Shown here piece by piece: positions 17,448-26,963 of a stretch of 64,000 bases of DNA. Source of the stretch: Flavobacteriales bacterium UBA1986 (GTDB taxonomy: Bacteria; Bacteroidota; Bacteroidia; Flavobacteriales_G; Salibacteraceae). The translations under genes and the position numbers were made by a program. The stretch spans positions 28,554 through 92,553 of the forward strand of contig DDDG01000001.1 in NCBI GenBank assembly GCA_002336245.1, written 5' to 3'. Numbering within the stretch: position 1 is the stretch's first letter; each line of letters starts with the position of its first letter. The notes beneath the pieces are model-generated. The model had not been told where the DNA came from and did not search any database. It saw only the letters and a list, made by a program, of their open reading frames with translations.

Positions 17448-20400
17448 ATGAACAAGCAGCTCCTTAAAGTATATACATTAGGTATCTTTCTTAGCCTTAT
17501 CTCACTGAGCTTAACGGCTCAGGTGAAGGGTCCGTACCAGCTAAAATGGCATGAAATAAAGATTGAGCGGCTGGATGAATACAATCAAAAAAGCTTCCTC
17601 AGCTTTAAAGATGCTGCCTATCCGAATTCAGAAAATCAGCTTCCACATTTCAGCGAACGATATCAAGTAGATGCTTCAACGAGTACTGTGAAGCTTCAAG
17701 TGAGGGTTCTGAGAACACAAAAATTAAGCAGCGAAGAAGTCGATGTAGTTAAGGCCGCAAACTTGCTGATTCAGTCTAGTCCTTACGCTTCTGCCCAATT
17801 GCAGGTTCTGCAGGGGAAAACATACGCTTATATAAATGTGTTACCAATTCTCAGGACTGGGGAGAGCAGCTTTTTGAAGGTCACTGAATTCAGCATAGAG
17901 CTTCTCACTAAAAAGAACCCTTTGCCAAAGCGAGGGGGCGTACGAGGGTTTTCTGGTAGTTCCGTATTGAGCGCAGGAACTTGGTTTAAACTGGGTGTAT
18001 GGGAAGACGCCGTTTATAAAATCGAATTTAAATTTCTAAGGTCTTTAGGCTGGGATTTGAATGCGATTGCTTCAAACGATATCAGTATTTATGGGAATGC
18101 CACGGGAATACTTCCTGTAGATAATTCCATTTGGAGACCTGATGATCTTCATGAAAACGCCATACAAATCGTAGATGGTGGAGACAATAAAATCGACGAT
18201 GGCGATTACATCTTGTTCTATGGACGTGGTCCTCACAGGTGGAACTACACCGGAAGCAAGTTCAATCACGATCGAAACATCTACACCGATACATCTTACT
18301 ATTTTATTACGCATGATGCTCCGAGCAATGGAACTCGTCGTGTCACCTCCCGTGCAAGCCTGTCTTCCAAAACCGCTGAAAGCTCAAGTTTCGATTATTT
18401 GGCCATCCATGAACGTGAAAGCAAGAATCTGATCAAGTCGGGAAGACTTTGGTTTGGGGAGACCTTTAATGTAGATCAAGATCAAACGATAGAATTTGAA
18501 GTACCGAACATTCTTACCACAGAAGACGCGCATTTGAAAAGCCAATTTGCGCTTCGAACCATTCAGGGAACAAGTACAATGAACGTCAGTGTGCGTGCAG
18601 GTCCGAATGAAGACTTAGACGATAATGGAGGTGTTTCAGGAGTTTATTACGAGTCATTTGGTCGGATTCGTTCCAACGAGTTAAACTTCAAGCCAAGTGG
18701 AAATGTCGTTGTTGATTTGACATTCACAAAAGGCAATGCAGATGCAAATGCATGGCTCGACTTCATCGAACTGCATGCCCGAAGAGCACTCGTGATGCAA
18801 GGAGATCAATTGGCCTTTCGTGATGTTGAGGCTCCAACAGGACAAAATGTACTGTACACCTTAAGTGGAATTACTCCGCAAATCAAAATTTGGGATGTGA
18901 CCAACCCTTGGGAGGTAAGTGCGCAAAATTTCAACTACAGTTCAGGTGAGGCGAGGTTTATCGTTCCTCAAGACACGATTCGAGAATTTGTGGCATTCTA
19001 CAACAAGAATTTTAGAAGTCCTTCTGTTGTCGGACAGCTTGAGAATCAAAATTTACACGCGCGCCTTTCTGAATACCCCGACCTAATCATCGTTACTCCA
19101 AAAAAGCTTGAAAGTGCTGCATTGGATCTTGCTCAATTCCGAACAGAAGAGGATGATCTTGATGTGCTGGTAGCTCGAACGGATCAAATATTCAATGAGT
19201 ATTCAGGTGGTGCCCAGGATATTACTGCGATTAAAGATTTTGTGCGGATGTTCTACGAGGGTGCGGCGGGCGACGCCGACAAGGCTCCGCGCTATTTGCT
19301 CTTATTCGGCGATGCCTCTTACGATTACAAGAATCGTTTCAGCGGAAATACCAACTTGGTTCCGACCTACGAATCGGGCCAATCTATGGAGGTAACCACC
19401 TCCTATGCGAGCGATGATTACTACGGATTGGTTGGTCCTAACGACCGCGATCGACCTTCTGAATTGATTAAAATCGGGATTGGAAGACTCCCCATTAAGA
19501 ATCTGTCGGAAGCACAAAACGTTGTTCGTAAACTGAAGCGCTATCAATCTCCTCAGGCTTTAGGTTCTTGGAGAAACCGAATTTCATTCGTTGGCGACGA
19601 TGAAGATGGTAATATCCACATGCGCGATGCCGATAGCTTGTCGCGGATACTCGATACCTTATACAAAGACTACAACATTGAACGGGTTTATTTCGATGCA
19701 TTCAAGCAGGAGAGCACCCCCGGTGGGGAGCGCTACCCAGGTGTGAATCAAGCTCTGAATGAAGCGCTTCGAAACGGAGTTTTAACGATGTCCTACGTAG
19801 GACACGGAGGTGAATTGGGTTGGGCCCACGAGCGAGTTTTGGAAATCGCCGACATCAACAAGTGGTCGAATGGGCACTCGATGCCACTATTTGTTACCGC
19901 TACTTGTGAGTTCGCACGTTTCGACGACCCGCAAAGAACATCGGCTGGAGAATTTGTTTTCCTGAACCCCGATGGAGGAGGAATTGGTTTGTTGACCACC
20001 ACGCGTTTGGTTTATTCAACTCCGAATTTTCGACTTGGCAAGGCTTTCAATCGCGTGGCTTATGAACCGCTGCCAGGAGGCGGACGTCCAAGACTCGGAG
20101 ACTTGGTCATTGAGACAAAAACTTCCCCTGGAAACCAGTCTGTAAATTCAAGAGTTTTTGCTCTGTTGGGCGACCCTTCCATGCAATTGGCTTATCCAAA
20201 GTATCATGTGGTCACGACTCAAGTTCCCGACACAATGCAGGCGCTCGATAAAGTAACGCTGAGTGGTCATATTGAAGATTTATCAGGAAATAAGATGACC
20301 GATTTCAATGGAACAATTTTCCCTCTGGTTTTTGATAAGAAGAAAGACATTCAAACCCTGAACAACGATGGAGACGGCGCCTTTAAATATCTGGACCGAA

Positions 20401-21254
20401 GCAGTGTGATTTTTAGAGGAAAGGCCAAAGTGAAGAATGGTGACTTCTCATTCACATTTGTTGTCCCGAAAGATGTTTCAATACTTTACGGCGGAGGTAA
20501 GATCAGTTACTATGCGCACAACGGCGATGAGGATGCCAATGGTTATTACGACTTATTTACCGTTGGCGGTCGAAATGAAAACGCCCCCGAAGATTCTGAA
20601 GGACCGAAAATTTCACTTTTCATGAACGACGAAAACTTTGTTCGTGGAGGGATCACCAATGAGAACCCTGATTTGTATGGAGTGTTTTTCGATGAAAACG
20701 GAATCAATACAGCAGGGAATGGAGTGGGTCACGACATCGTTGCAACCTTGGATGCGAATACGGCCAATGCCATTGTTTTGAACGACTATTATGAGAGCGA
20801 AGAAGACTCTTATCAAAATGGTGAAGTGCGTTATCCTCTCTCTGAATTGAAGCCTGGGACACATACCTTGCACCTCAAGGCTTGGGACGTTTACAACAAC
20901 TCAGGTGAGTCAGAAACTGAGTTTCTTGTTACCCAAAGCGCACAATTTGCGCTTTACCACGTTTTGAATTATCCGAATCCTTTTACCACCAATACAGATT
21001 TTTATTTTGAACACAATCTTCCCGACCAAGATTTACAAGTGAGAGTTCAAATTTTTACTGTGTCCGGAAGAAGCGTAAAAACCATTGACGGATTTTACAA
21101 TTCAAAAGGCTTTCGGGTTGGTCCAATAAATTGGGATGGTCGAGATGAATTTGGCGATCCTTTGGCGAAGGGTGCCTACATCTACCAATTGAAGGTGATT
21201 GCGCCTTCTGGAGAAACCGCCCGTAAATTCGAAAAATTAGTCATTCTAAACTAG
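17448..21254 (+). CDS. porU: T9SS sortase PorU (gingipain-like C25 peptidase)
   Basis: The surface Cys protease that removes the T9SS sorting domain and attaches cargo to A-LPS. Seen: signal peptide (LGIFLSLISLSLTAQ); N-terminal beta region; caspase-like C25 domain from about 560, with catalytic His786 in SYVGHGGE and Cys820 in VTATCEFARFD; and a C-terminal domain with NYPNPFTTNTDFYFEH, VRVQIFTVSGRSVKTI and GAYIYQLKV, the retained CTD typical of PorU. 1268 aa matches the family. The start at 17448 places the signal peptide at the N-terminus; the ORF's earlier ATG (17403) adds 15 unlikely residues. First gene of porU-porV-ispF-cdd. Confidence 0.94.
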   Translation: MNKQLLKVYTLGIFLSLISLSLTAQVKGPYQLKWHEIKIERLDEYNQKSFLSFKDAAYPNSENQLPHFSERYQVDASTSTVKLQVRVLRTQKLSSEEVDVVKAANLLIQSSPYASAQLQVLQGKTYAYINVLPILRTGESSFLKVTEFSIELLTKKNPLPKRGGVRGFSGSSVLSAGTWFKLGVWEDAVYKIEFKFLRSLGWDLNAIASNDISIYGNATGILPVDNSIWRPDDLHENAIQIVDGGDNKIDDGDYILFYGRGPHRWNYTGSKFNHDRNIYTDTSYYFITHDAPSNGTRRVTSRASLSSKTAESSSFDYLAIHERESKNLIKSGRLWFGETFNVDQDQTIEFEVPNILTTEDAHLKSQFALRTIQGTSTMNVSVRAGPNEDLDDNGGVSGVYYESFGRIRSNELNFKPSGNVVVDLTFTKGNADANAWLDFIELHARRALVMQGDQLAFRDVEAPTGQNVLYTLSGITPQIKIWDVTNPWEVSAQNFNYSSGEARFIVPQDTIREFVAFYNKNFRSPSVVGQLENQNLHARLSEYPDLIIVTPKKLESAALDLAQFRTEEDDLDVLVARTDQIFNEYSGGAQDITAIKDFVRMFYEGAAGDADKAPRYLLLFGDASYDYKNRFSGNTNLVPTYESGQSMEVTTSYASDDYYGLVGPNDRDRPSELIKIGIGRLPIKNLSEAQNVVRKLKRYQSPQALGSWRNRISFVGDDEDGNIHMRDADSLSRILDTLYKDYNIERVYFDAFKQESTPGGERYPGVNQALNEALRNGVLTMSYVGHGGELGWAHERVLEIADINKWSNGHSMPLFVTATCEFARFDDPQRTSAGEFVFLNPDGGGIGLLTTTRLVYSTPNFRLGKAFNRVAYEPLPGGGRPRLGDLVIETKTSPGNQSVNSRVFALLGDPSMQLAYPKYHVVTTQVPDTMQALDKVTLSGHIEDLSGNKMTDFNGTIFPLVFDKKKDIQTLNNDGDGAFKYLDRSSVIFRGKAKVKNGDFSFTFVVPKDVSILYGGGKISYYAHNGDEDANGYYDLFTVGGRNENAPEDSEGPKISLFMNDENFVRGGITNENPDLYGVFFDENGINTAGNGVGHDIVATLDANTANAIVLNDYYESEEDSYQNGEVRYPLSELKPGTHTLHLKAWDVYNNSGESETEFLVTQSAQFALYHVLNYPNPFTTNTDFYFEHNLPDQDLQVRVQIFTVSGRSVKTIDGFYNSKGFRVGPINWDGRDEFGDPLAKGAYIYQLKVIAPSGETARKFEKLVILN

Positions 21255-21266
21255 CGCTTGCAGAAG

Positions 21267-22637
21267 ATGTATATTTGTAGACTTTTCCAAAACCATAAGC
21301 ATTTGAATAAGCTTCTTACGGCCCTATTAAGTTTCAGCCTTCTCGCTTGGACAGCATTTGAAACAAACGCGCAACAAACAGTTGGAATAAGCCAACTCAC
21401 CGGCGGCGATAGACTGAATACAATTACGACCGCAGTACCTTTCCTAATGATATCTCCAGACTCTCGCGCTGGTGGAATGGGAGACATCGGAGCAGCAACT
21501 TCACCAGACGTTCATTCAGCACATTGGAATGCGGCTAAATTGGTGAAGGCAGATCGAACTTTAGGTGTTGGAGCAAGCTTCACTCCTTGGTTGAAGGAAT
21601 TGGTGAGTGACATTTACCTTTCTTACCTCACGGGTTACAAAAAGCTCACAGACAATACGGTTGTTGGTGGTTCAATGCGTTACTTCTCTTTGGGTGACAT
21701 CATCTTCACCGACAACAATGGAAATGAGATTCGCCCATTCCGTCCAAATGAATTTGCCCTCGATGCCTTTGTTGGAACTCGCCTTACGGACTACATCTCG
21801 GGTGCTGTAGCCTTTAGATTCATCAACTCAAACCTTACTGGTGGAATTCCAGTTGCTGGAGCCGCAACAAAACCTGGTCGATCGGTGGCTGCCGACATCT
21901 CATCCTATTTTGAATATCCCGATTTGAAGCTTGGAGGATACGACGCTGAAATCGCTGCAGGGATTGCCATAACAAACATTGGCGGTAAGATGTCCTATTC
22001 CAACAATGCAGGCTCCGACTTCCTTCCCATGAATCTGCGCCTTGGGCCAAGACTTACTGTGAATCTCGACGATTACAACTCAATTACTTGGGCGTTTGAC
22101 CTGAACAAGTTGTTGGTGCCAACACCTCCAATTTACAAGACAGATGCAACCGGTAACCTTGTGACCAATGCAGATGGGCTTGTTATTGGTGCTGGGCAAG
22201 ACCCAGACCGTCCATTAGCTTCTGGTTTGTTTGGGTCATTCTCGGATGCTCCGGGAACTCCATTGTTCGACGATCAAGGGAATTACCTAGAAAACCCAGA
22301 CGGAACTTATCAAGTTGAAAAAGGCAGCCGCTTAAAAGAGGAGATGCGCGAGATTAATTTTGCCACAGGTTTGGAATACTGGTACGACAATCAATTTGCT
22401 GTTCGTGGAGGTTACTTCCATGAAAGTGCATTGAAGGGAAATCGAAAGTACATGACCTTTGGTGCTGGTTTGCGTTTCAACGTATTTGGAATCGACGCAG
22501 CCTATCTAGTTCCTGCATATTTTGGCTCCGATACTCCTCAAAGCAACCCGCTTAAAAACACCTGGAGAATCAGCTTAACTTTCGACTTTGATGGTTTGAA
22601 GGAGCAGAACAATGCATCCCAAGCTGGCGATTCATGA
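21267..22637 (+). CDS. porV: T9SS outer-membrane protein PorV (LptO)
   Basis: A FadL-like barrel that receives T9SS cargo from the translocon and carries it to PorU. Seen: signal peptide ending TNAQQ; the diagnostic PorV start (AVPFLMISPDSRAGGMGDIGA) at about 46-66; SAHWNAAKL; and late strands GLEYWYDNQFAVRGGYFHES and KNTWRISLTFDF. 456 aa is family-like. The ATG at 21267 is preferred to a TTG three codons before. 12 bases after porU; ends in an ATGA overlap with ispF. Confidence 0.94.
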   Translation: MYICRLFQNHKHLNKLLTALLSFSLLAWTAFETNAQQTVGISQLTGGDRLNTITTAVPFLMISPDSRAGGMGDIGAATSPDVHSAHWNAAKLVKADRTLGVGASFTPWLKELVSDIYLSYLTGYKKLTDNTVVGGSMRYFSLGDIIFTDNNGNEIRPFRPNEFALDAFVGTRLTDYISGAVAFRFINSNLTGGIPVAGAATKPGRSVAADISSYFEYPDLKLGGYDAEIAAGIAITNIGGKMSYSNNAGSDFLPMNLRLGPRLTVNLDDYNSITWAFDLNKLLVPTPPIYKTDATGNLVTNADGLVIGAGQDPDRPLASGLFGSFSDAPGTPLFDDQGNYLENPDGTYQVEKGSRLKEEMREINFATGLEYWYDNQFAVRGGYFHESALKGNRKYMTFGAGLRFNVFGIDAAYLVPAYFGSDTPQSNPLKNTWRISLTFDFDGLKEQNNASQAGDS

Positions 22638-23113
22638 CAGTCCGCGTAGGCTTCGGCTACGACATTCACCAATTTTCTGAAGGAAGAGAACTCCACATTG
22701 GAGGTGTTCAGTTAGAACACGAAATGGGCCTTTTAGGGCATTCCGATGCTGATGTGCTCTTGCACGCTGTGATGGATGCAATGCTCGGCGCAGCAAATAT
22801 GCGCGACATCGGATTTCACTTTCCAGATACATCTGCAGACTACAAAGGAGCCGATAGTAAGGAATTGGCCAAGCAGGTGGCAGAACTCATTAAAACGAAA
22901 GGTTATTCTTTGGTAAACGTGGATGCTACTGTATGCATGGAGCGACCGAAGTTGAATCCTTACATTCCTGCAATTCAGGAGAAAATGTCCCAACTTCTTG
23001 GAGTGGACACAGATGCGATTTCCATCAAAGCGACCACAAGTGAAAAGATGGGCTTTGTTGGCCAAGAGCTGGGCGCAAAAGCATATGCTGTAGTACTATT
23101 GGAGAAGTCATGA
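22634..23113 (+). CDS. ispF: 2-C-methyl-D-erythritol 2,4-cyclodiphosphate synthase
   Basis: Fifth step of the MEP isoprenoid pathway: cyclises CDP-methylerythritol 2-phosphate with loss of CMP; a trimer with Zn and Mg sites. Seen: GYDIHQFSEGRELHIGGV with the metal-binding DxH, GHSDADVLLHAVMDAMLG, IGFHFPDTSADYKGADS, and SIKATTSEKMGFVGQELG. 159 aa is normal. ATGA overlaps at both ends (porV, cdd) indicate tight coupling. Confidence 0.97.
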   Translation: MTVRVGFGYDIHQFSEGRELHIGGVQLEHEMGLLGHSDADVLLHAVMDAMLGAANMRDIGFHFPDTSADYKGADSKELAKQVAELIKTKGYSLVNVDATVCMERPKLNPYIPAIQEKMSQLLGVDTDAISIKATTSEKMGFVGQELGAKAYAVVLLEKS

Positions 23114-23586
23114 AGGACGAGAGGATTGAAATAAACTATAAGAGCTATGATTCTCTTGCTGAGCTATCAGATGCAGACGCCGAACTTCTGAAGAAGTCTG
23201 AGGAGGCGCGCTTAAACGCATATGCTCCTTATTCTAAGTTTCATGTTGGAGCAGCGATACGCCTCGAAAATGGTGAGATCATTCTAGGAACCAATCAAGA
23301 AAATGCCGCCTACCCCTCAGGTATGTGTGCTGAACGCGTTGCCTTGTATTACGCGGGAAGTCAATTCCCCAACAGCGTAATCGAATCAATTGCTGTAAGC
23401 GCCCCGTCAGCAAATGCCCTTCCAGTTCCACCATGTGGAGCCTGCCGCCAGGTACTTCTTGAGAACGAGCAACGTCAAATAAAGAAAATCCGCGTTCTGA
23501 TCGGACAAACTAAGGGTAAAATCATTGAGTTTGATGGCTCGGAGAGCCTATTGCCATTGGCTTTCAAAGAGAGTTTTCTCCGCTAA
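23110..23586 (+). CDS. cdd: Cytidine deaminase
   Basis: Zinc-dependent salvage enzyme (cytidine/deoxycytidine to uridine). The zinc site is complete: CAERVAL with the catalytic Glu, and PPCGACRQVL with the two other Cys. The substrate loop AYAPYSKFHVGAAI is also present. 158 aa; the small tetrameric type. Overlaps ispF by ATGA; the next gene, pdhA, seems to have its own promoter. Confidence 0.96.
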   Translation: MKDERIEINYKSYDSLAELSDADAELLKKSEEARLNAYAPYSKFHVGAAIRLENGEIILGTNQENAAYPSGMCAERVALYYAGSQFPNSVIESIAVSAPSANALPVPPCGACRQVLLENEQRQIKKIRVLIGQTKGKIIEFDGSESLLPLAFKESFLR

Positions 23587-23605
23587 TCCCGAATCCCTTT
23601 TCTTA

Positions 23606-23613
23606 TACATTTG
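23606..23613 (+). promoter_or_regulatory. -7 element for pdhA-pdhC
   Basis: Exact TACATTTG 22 bases before the pdhA ATG, in the 49-base gap after cdd. Confidence 0.55.
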
Positions 23614-23635
23614 TAAGCCTCATAAGCAGATAGCT

Positions 23636-24643
23636 ATGCCCACAAAAGCCCCCGTAAAAACGAAGTTCAGCAAAAAGACCTACCTCCATTGGTATGAGTC
23701 TATGCAGATCATGAGAAAGTTTGAAGAGAAATGCGCGCAGTTGTATCTGCAGCAAAAATTTGGAGGCTTTCTTCACCTCTATATCGGGCAAGAGGCGGTG
23801 GTTGCAGGAACTGTTTCTGCTACTAAGCCAAGCGATAAGCATATGACTGCCTATCGAGATCATGCCCACCCAATTGGTTTGGGAATGCATCCAAAATACA
23901 TTATGGCCGAATTGTACGGTAGACAAACAGGGTGCTCCAAGGGGAAAGGTGGATCTATGCACATGTTTGATAAGGACAGAAATTTCATGGGAGGCCACGG
24001 AATCGTTGGAGCTCAAATTCCAATGGGCGCTGGCTTGGCCTTCGCTGAACAGTATAAAGGAACCAAGAATGTTTCGGTCGTTTCTATGGGAGACGGAGCT
24101 GTTCGTCAAGGAGCGCTTCACGAAACATTCAATATGGCAATGAAATGGAAACTGCCTGTTGTATTTGTAATTGAAAACAACAATTACGCAATGGGAACCT
24201 CTGTTGAACGAACAACCAACGTAACTGATCTTTCAAAAATTGGAGATTCTTACGAAATGCCGTCGGAGGCAGTGAATGGAATGCGTTGTGAAGACGTTCA
24301 TGAAGCCATGGAGCGTGCTTGCGATCGTGCGCGTGCCGGAGAAGGACCGACGCTTCTTGACATTCGTACCTACAGATACAAAGGACATTCAATGTCCGAT
24401 CCTCAGAAGTATCGATCCAAAGAAGAGGTTGCGGAATTTAAGTCTCAGGATCCAATTCTAAGTGTATTGGATACCATCTATAAAAACGATTGGGCTACTG
24501 AGAAGCAGATTGAAAACATCGACAAACGTGTGAAAGATCTCGTTCTTGAGTGCGTGAAATTTGCAGAGGAATCACCTGAGCCGGAAGCTTCAGAATTGTA
24601 CAAAGACGTATACGTAGGGGATTATCCTTACATAACCGATTAA
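23636..24643 (+). CDS. pdhA: Pyruvate dehydrogenase E1 component, alpha subunit
   Basis: The thiamine-diphosphate subunit that decarboxylates pyruvate. Seen: IGQEAVVAG, HAHPIGLGMHPKYIMAELYG, CSKGKGGSMHMFD, and the TPP motif from GDGAVRQGALHET to NNNYAMGTSVERTTN. Phosphorylation-loop-like YRYKGHSMSDPQKYRS is also present. 335 aa. The ORF extends to 23525, but that region lies inside cdd; the ATG at 23636 follows a promoter element and gives the normal N-terminus. No E1-beta gene is adjacent, so it must be elsewhere in the genome, as in many Bacteroidota. Confidence 0.95.
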   Translation: MPTKAPVKTKFSKKTYLHWYESMQIMRKFEEKCAQLYLQQKFGGFLHLYIGQEAVVAGTVSATKPSDKHMTAYRDHAHPIGLGMHPKYIMAELYGRQTGCSKGKGGSMHMFDKDRNFMGGHGIVGAQIPMGAGLAFAEQYKGTKNVSVVSMGDGAVRQGALHETFNMAMKWKLPVVFVIENNNYAMGTSVERTTNVTDLSKIGDSYEMPSEAVNGMRCEDVHEAMERACDRARAGEGPTLLDIRTYRYKGHSMSDPQKYRSKEEVAEFKSQDPILSVLDTIYKNDWATEKQIENIDKRVKDLVLECVKFAEESPEPEASELYKDVYVGDYPYITD

Positions 24644-24653
24644 GAGATAAAAG

Positions 24654-25916
24654 ATGGCTGAAATCATTCGGATGCCAAAGCTGAGCGACACTATGACCGA
24701 AGGGGTCATTGCGGAGTGGCACAAAAAAGAAGGAGACGAAATCAAATCAGGAGATCTCTTGGCCGACATCGAATCAGATAAGGCTACAATGGAATTTGAG
24801 AGTTACGAGGATGGTGTCTTATTGCACATCGGAGTGGCCACAGGGGATAAAGCTCCAGTAAATGCAATCCTTGCCATCGTTGGTGAAAAGGGCGAAGATG
24901 TAAGCGCCTTGCTTGCAGCGGAAAGTACTCCCAGCGCAGAGCCAGAAAGTTCTCCTGCTGAGGAAGCGGCGCCAGAAGTTGCTGCTCCTGCTCCAAGTCC
25001 TCAAGCAAGCACAGCACCAGCTCCAGTTGCTGTGCCGGTAGCAGCATCAGCTTCTTCAACAGGTGGAAGAATAAAAGCCTCACCTCTTGCCAAGAAGATG
25101 GCTCAAGAAAAAGGAATTGACATCGCTCAAATTCCTGGATCTGGCGAAGGCGGACGCATTGTTCGCCGCGATGTAGAAGGCTTCAATGCCTCTTCAGCCC
25201 CAGCTTCTTCAGGCGCGAGCCACGGAGGAATGGTGGAGAGCTTCACAGAAGAAAACGTTTCTCAAATGCGTGGTGTAATTGCCCGCAGATTGGCTGAAAG
25301 CAAATTCAGCGCTCCCCATTTTTATCTAACGATGGACATCGATATGGGCGCAGCAATGTCGGCTCGCAAGGCCATCAATGCAAGCGGTGATGTGCGCATT
25401 TCTTTCAACGATATGGTTGTGAAGGCATGTGCCATGGCTCTGAAAAAACATCCTAAGGTCAATTCATCTTGGTTGGGCGACCGCATTCGTTACAACGAAC
25501 ACGTCCACATCGGAATTGCCGTAGCTGTTGATGAAGGTTTGCTTGTGCCCGTTGTTCGTTTTGCCGATGCTAAAGGAATGCAGGTCATTGGTGAAGAAGT
25601 GAAAGACTATGCCACCAGAGCACGATCTAAAAAGCTTCAACCGCATGAATGGGAAGGAAATACCTTCACTATTTCAAACTTAGGAATGTTCGGAATTGAA
25701 GAATTCACCGCAATCATCAACCCACCCGACGCCTGTATTTTGGCCGTTGGAGGAATCAAATCTGTACCAGTTGTTAAGGACGGAGAAGTGGTTCCTGGAA
25801 ACGTGATGAAAGTGACCCTTTCCTGCGATCACAGAGTTGTAGACGGTGCTACCGGTTCAGAATTCCTTCTGACCCTAAAAGGTTTCCTTGAGAACCCTGT
25901 GAGTATGCTCGTTTAG
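24654..25916 (+). CDS. pdhC: Pyruvate dehydrogenase E2, dihydrolipoamide acetyltransferase
   Basis: Transfers the acetyl group from E1-bound TPP to CoA. Parts: one lipoyl domain (1-80; lipoyl Lys43 in IESDKATMEF); Ala/Pro/Glu-rich flexible linker (about 85-135); E1/E3-binding domain (about 140-175: ASPLAKKMAQEKGID, GSGEGGRIVRRDVE); and catalytic domain to 420 with the active-site motif CDHRVVDGATG. The ATG is 10 bases after pdhA. Ends in a 4-base tail-to-tail overlap with the glycosyltransferase gene. Confidence 0.96.
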   Translation: MAEIIRMPKLSDTMTEGVIAEWHKKEGDEIKSGDLLADIESDKATMEFESYEDGVLLHIGVATGDKAPVNAILAIVGEKGEDVSALLAAESTPSAEPESSPAEEAAPEVAAPAPSPQASTAPAPVAVPVAASASSTGGRIKASPLAKKMAQEKGIDIAQIPGSGEGGRIVRRDVEGFNASSAPASSGASHGGMVESFTEENVSQMRGVIARRLAESKFSAPHFYLTMDIDMGAAMSARKAINASGDVRISFNDMVVKACAMALKKHPKVNSSWLGDRIRYNEHVHIGIAVAVDEGLLVPVVRFADAKGMQVIGEEVKDYATRARSKKLQPHEWEGNTFTISNLGMFGIEEFTAIINPPDACILAVGGIKSVPVVKDGEVVPGNVMKVTLSCDHRVVDGATGSEFLLTLKGFLENPVSMLV

Positions 25917-26926
25917 GAATTGCCGAGAATTAGATCGGAACTTTTATGCAGAAGGGCTAGGTATTCTTGCTCAGCTTGTCCTGGTGTAGGAACCAATTTG
26001 GCCACACGTTGAATGGTGTGCAAATCCATGATGCTGCTGTATCCAGATCTGCAAACAATCTCCTTACTTTCTTCAATCAAATTCAGTAATTCTTCTGTGT
26101 TCAAATGATTGAAAGAGACCCAATTTTCAGGAACTTTCAATTCTCCTTTTTCTTGAGGCAAGCCACGAACGATCACCATACGACCATCTGAACTCTCCGT
26201 ATACTTTCCAGCAAGAATGTCGGCCTCAAAGAGAGATCGCTGAGGTTCTGGGCCACTCAGGATAAAGATCTTATCATACACACTAGGCATTCGTTCCGCG
26301 GCCTTTCTATTGAACCGACTCAATGGACCGATGTAGGCAATCGGAACTTTTAAGTCCAAGACCTTGGCAAGTCTTCCTGCCAGAGATTGTGGGCCCTCGT
26401 AGTCGGGAACCCAAACTTCGTCAAAGCGATTCAATAAGCGTTTGTTGAGCGCCTGTACAACAGAACCACCGATTGGAACGGGTATGTTCAATTGATGGCC
26501 TAGGAATACGCTTTTTGCCAGTTTCGATCTACAGCCGTAGCGATTGTCGCTAAGAATGAAGTCAATTTGTTCTTGCTGGCATATCTCTTCCACTAGCTTT
26601 TCTTCTACCCTAATGTTGCGGATGAAGCGCGGGCTTTGAAGGGCAATCTTAATGCTTGTTGCCAAGGAGCTTTTGCCATAGCGCATATCAGCTTCGCCTG
26701 AGTCAATACATTTTCTTCCAGGAAAATTCTTTGAGATCAGTTCGAGAGCTGGTCCACTACTCAACACGAACACTTCATTATTCAGTTTCTCAAACGATTC
26801 AATGAGTGGGATGCATCTGCTGGCATGACCAAGTCCCCAATTCAAAATGCAGACAAGCACTTTTTTATTCGAAAGTTCTCTGGAAAGAAGGAAGTTTTGA
26901 AGGCTCTTATTGGCTTGTTCTGTCAT
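25913..26926 (-). CDS. MurG/UGT-like glycosyltransferase family protein
   Basis: A 337-aa GT-B-type protein. The N-terminal half has CILNWGLGHASRCIPLIESF, the Gly-rich loop of the family. The C-terminal half has RMVIVRGLPQEKGE, VSFNHLNTEELLNLI and EIVCRSGYSSIMDLHTIQRVAKLVPTPG, i.e. the nucleotide-sugar binding region. Donor and acceptor are unknown; cytoplasmic, perhaps for a lipid or glycan. The ATG at 26926 is chosen over 26965, since the longer version would overlap the divergent SDR gene and both promoters. Confidence 0.8.
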   Translation of the reverse strand: MTEQANKSLQNFLLSRELSNKKVLVCILNWGLGHASRCIPLIESFEKLNNEVFVLSSGPALELISKNFPGRKCIDSGEADMRYGKSSLATSIKIALQSPRFIRNIRVEEKLVEEICQQEQIDFILSDNRYGCRSKLAKSVFLGHQLNIPVPIGGSVVQALNKRLLNRFDEVWVPDYEGPQSLAGRLAKVLDLKVPIAYIGPLSRFNRKAAERMPSVYDKIFILSGPEPQRSLFEADILAGKYTESSDGRMVIVRGLPQEKGELKVPENWVSFNHLNTEELLNLIEESKEIVCRSGYSSIMDLHTIQRVAKLVPTPGQAEQEYLALLHKSSDLILGNS

Positions 26927-26941
26927 GGGCTCGGCCTTAGT

Positions 26942-26958
26942 CAAATCTAATACATTTG
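26942..26958. promoter_or_regulatory. Back-to-back divergent -7 elements
   Basis: TAGATTTG on the minus strand (26949 to 26942, 15 bases before the glycosyltransferase ATG) and TACATTTG on the plus strand (26951-26958, 5 bases before the SDR ATG) are separated by one base and form an imperfect palindrome. The two promoters must compete for polymerase. Confidence 0.55.
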
Positions 26959-26963
26959 AACGC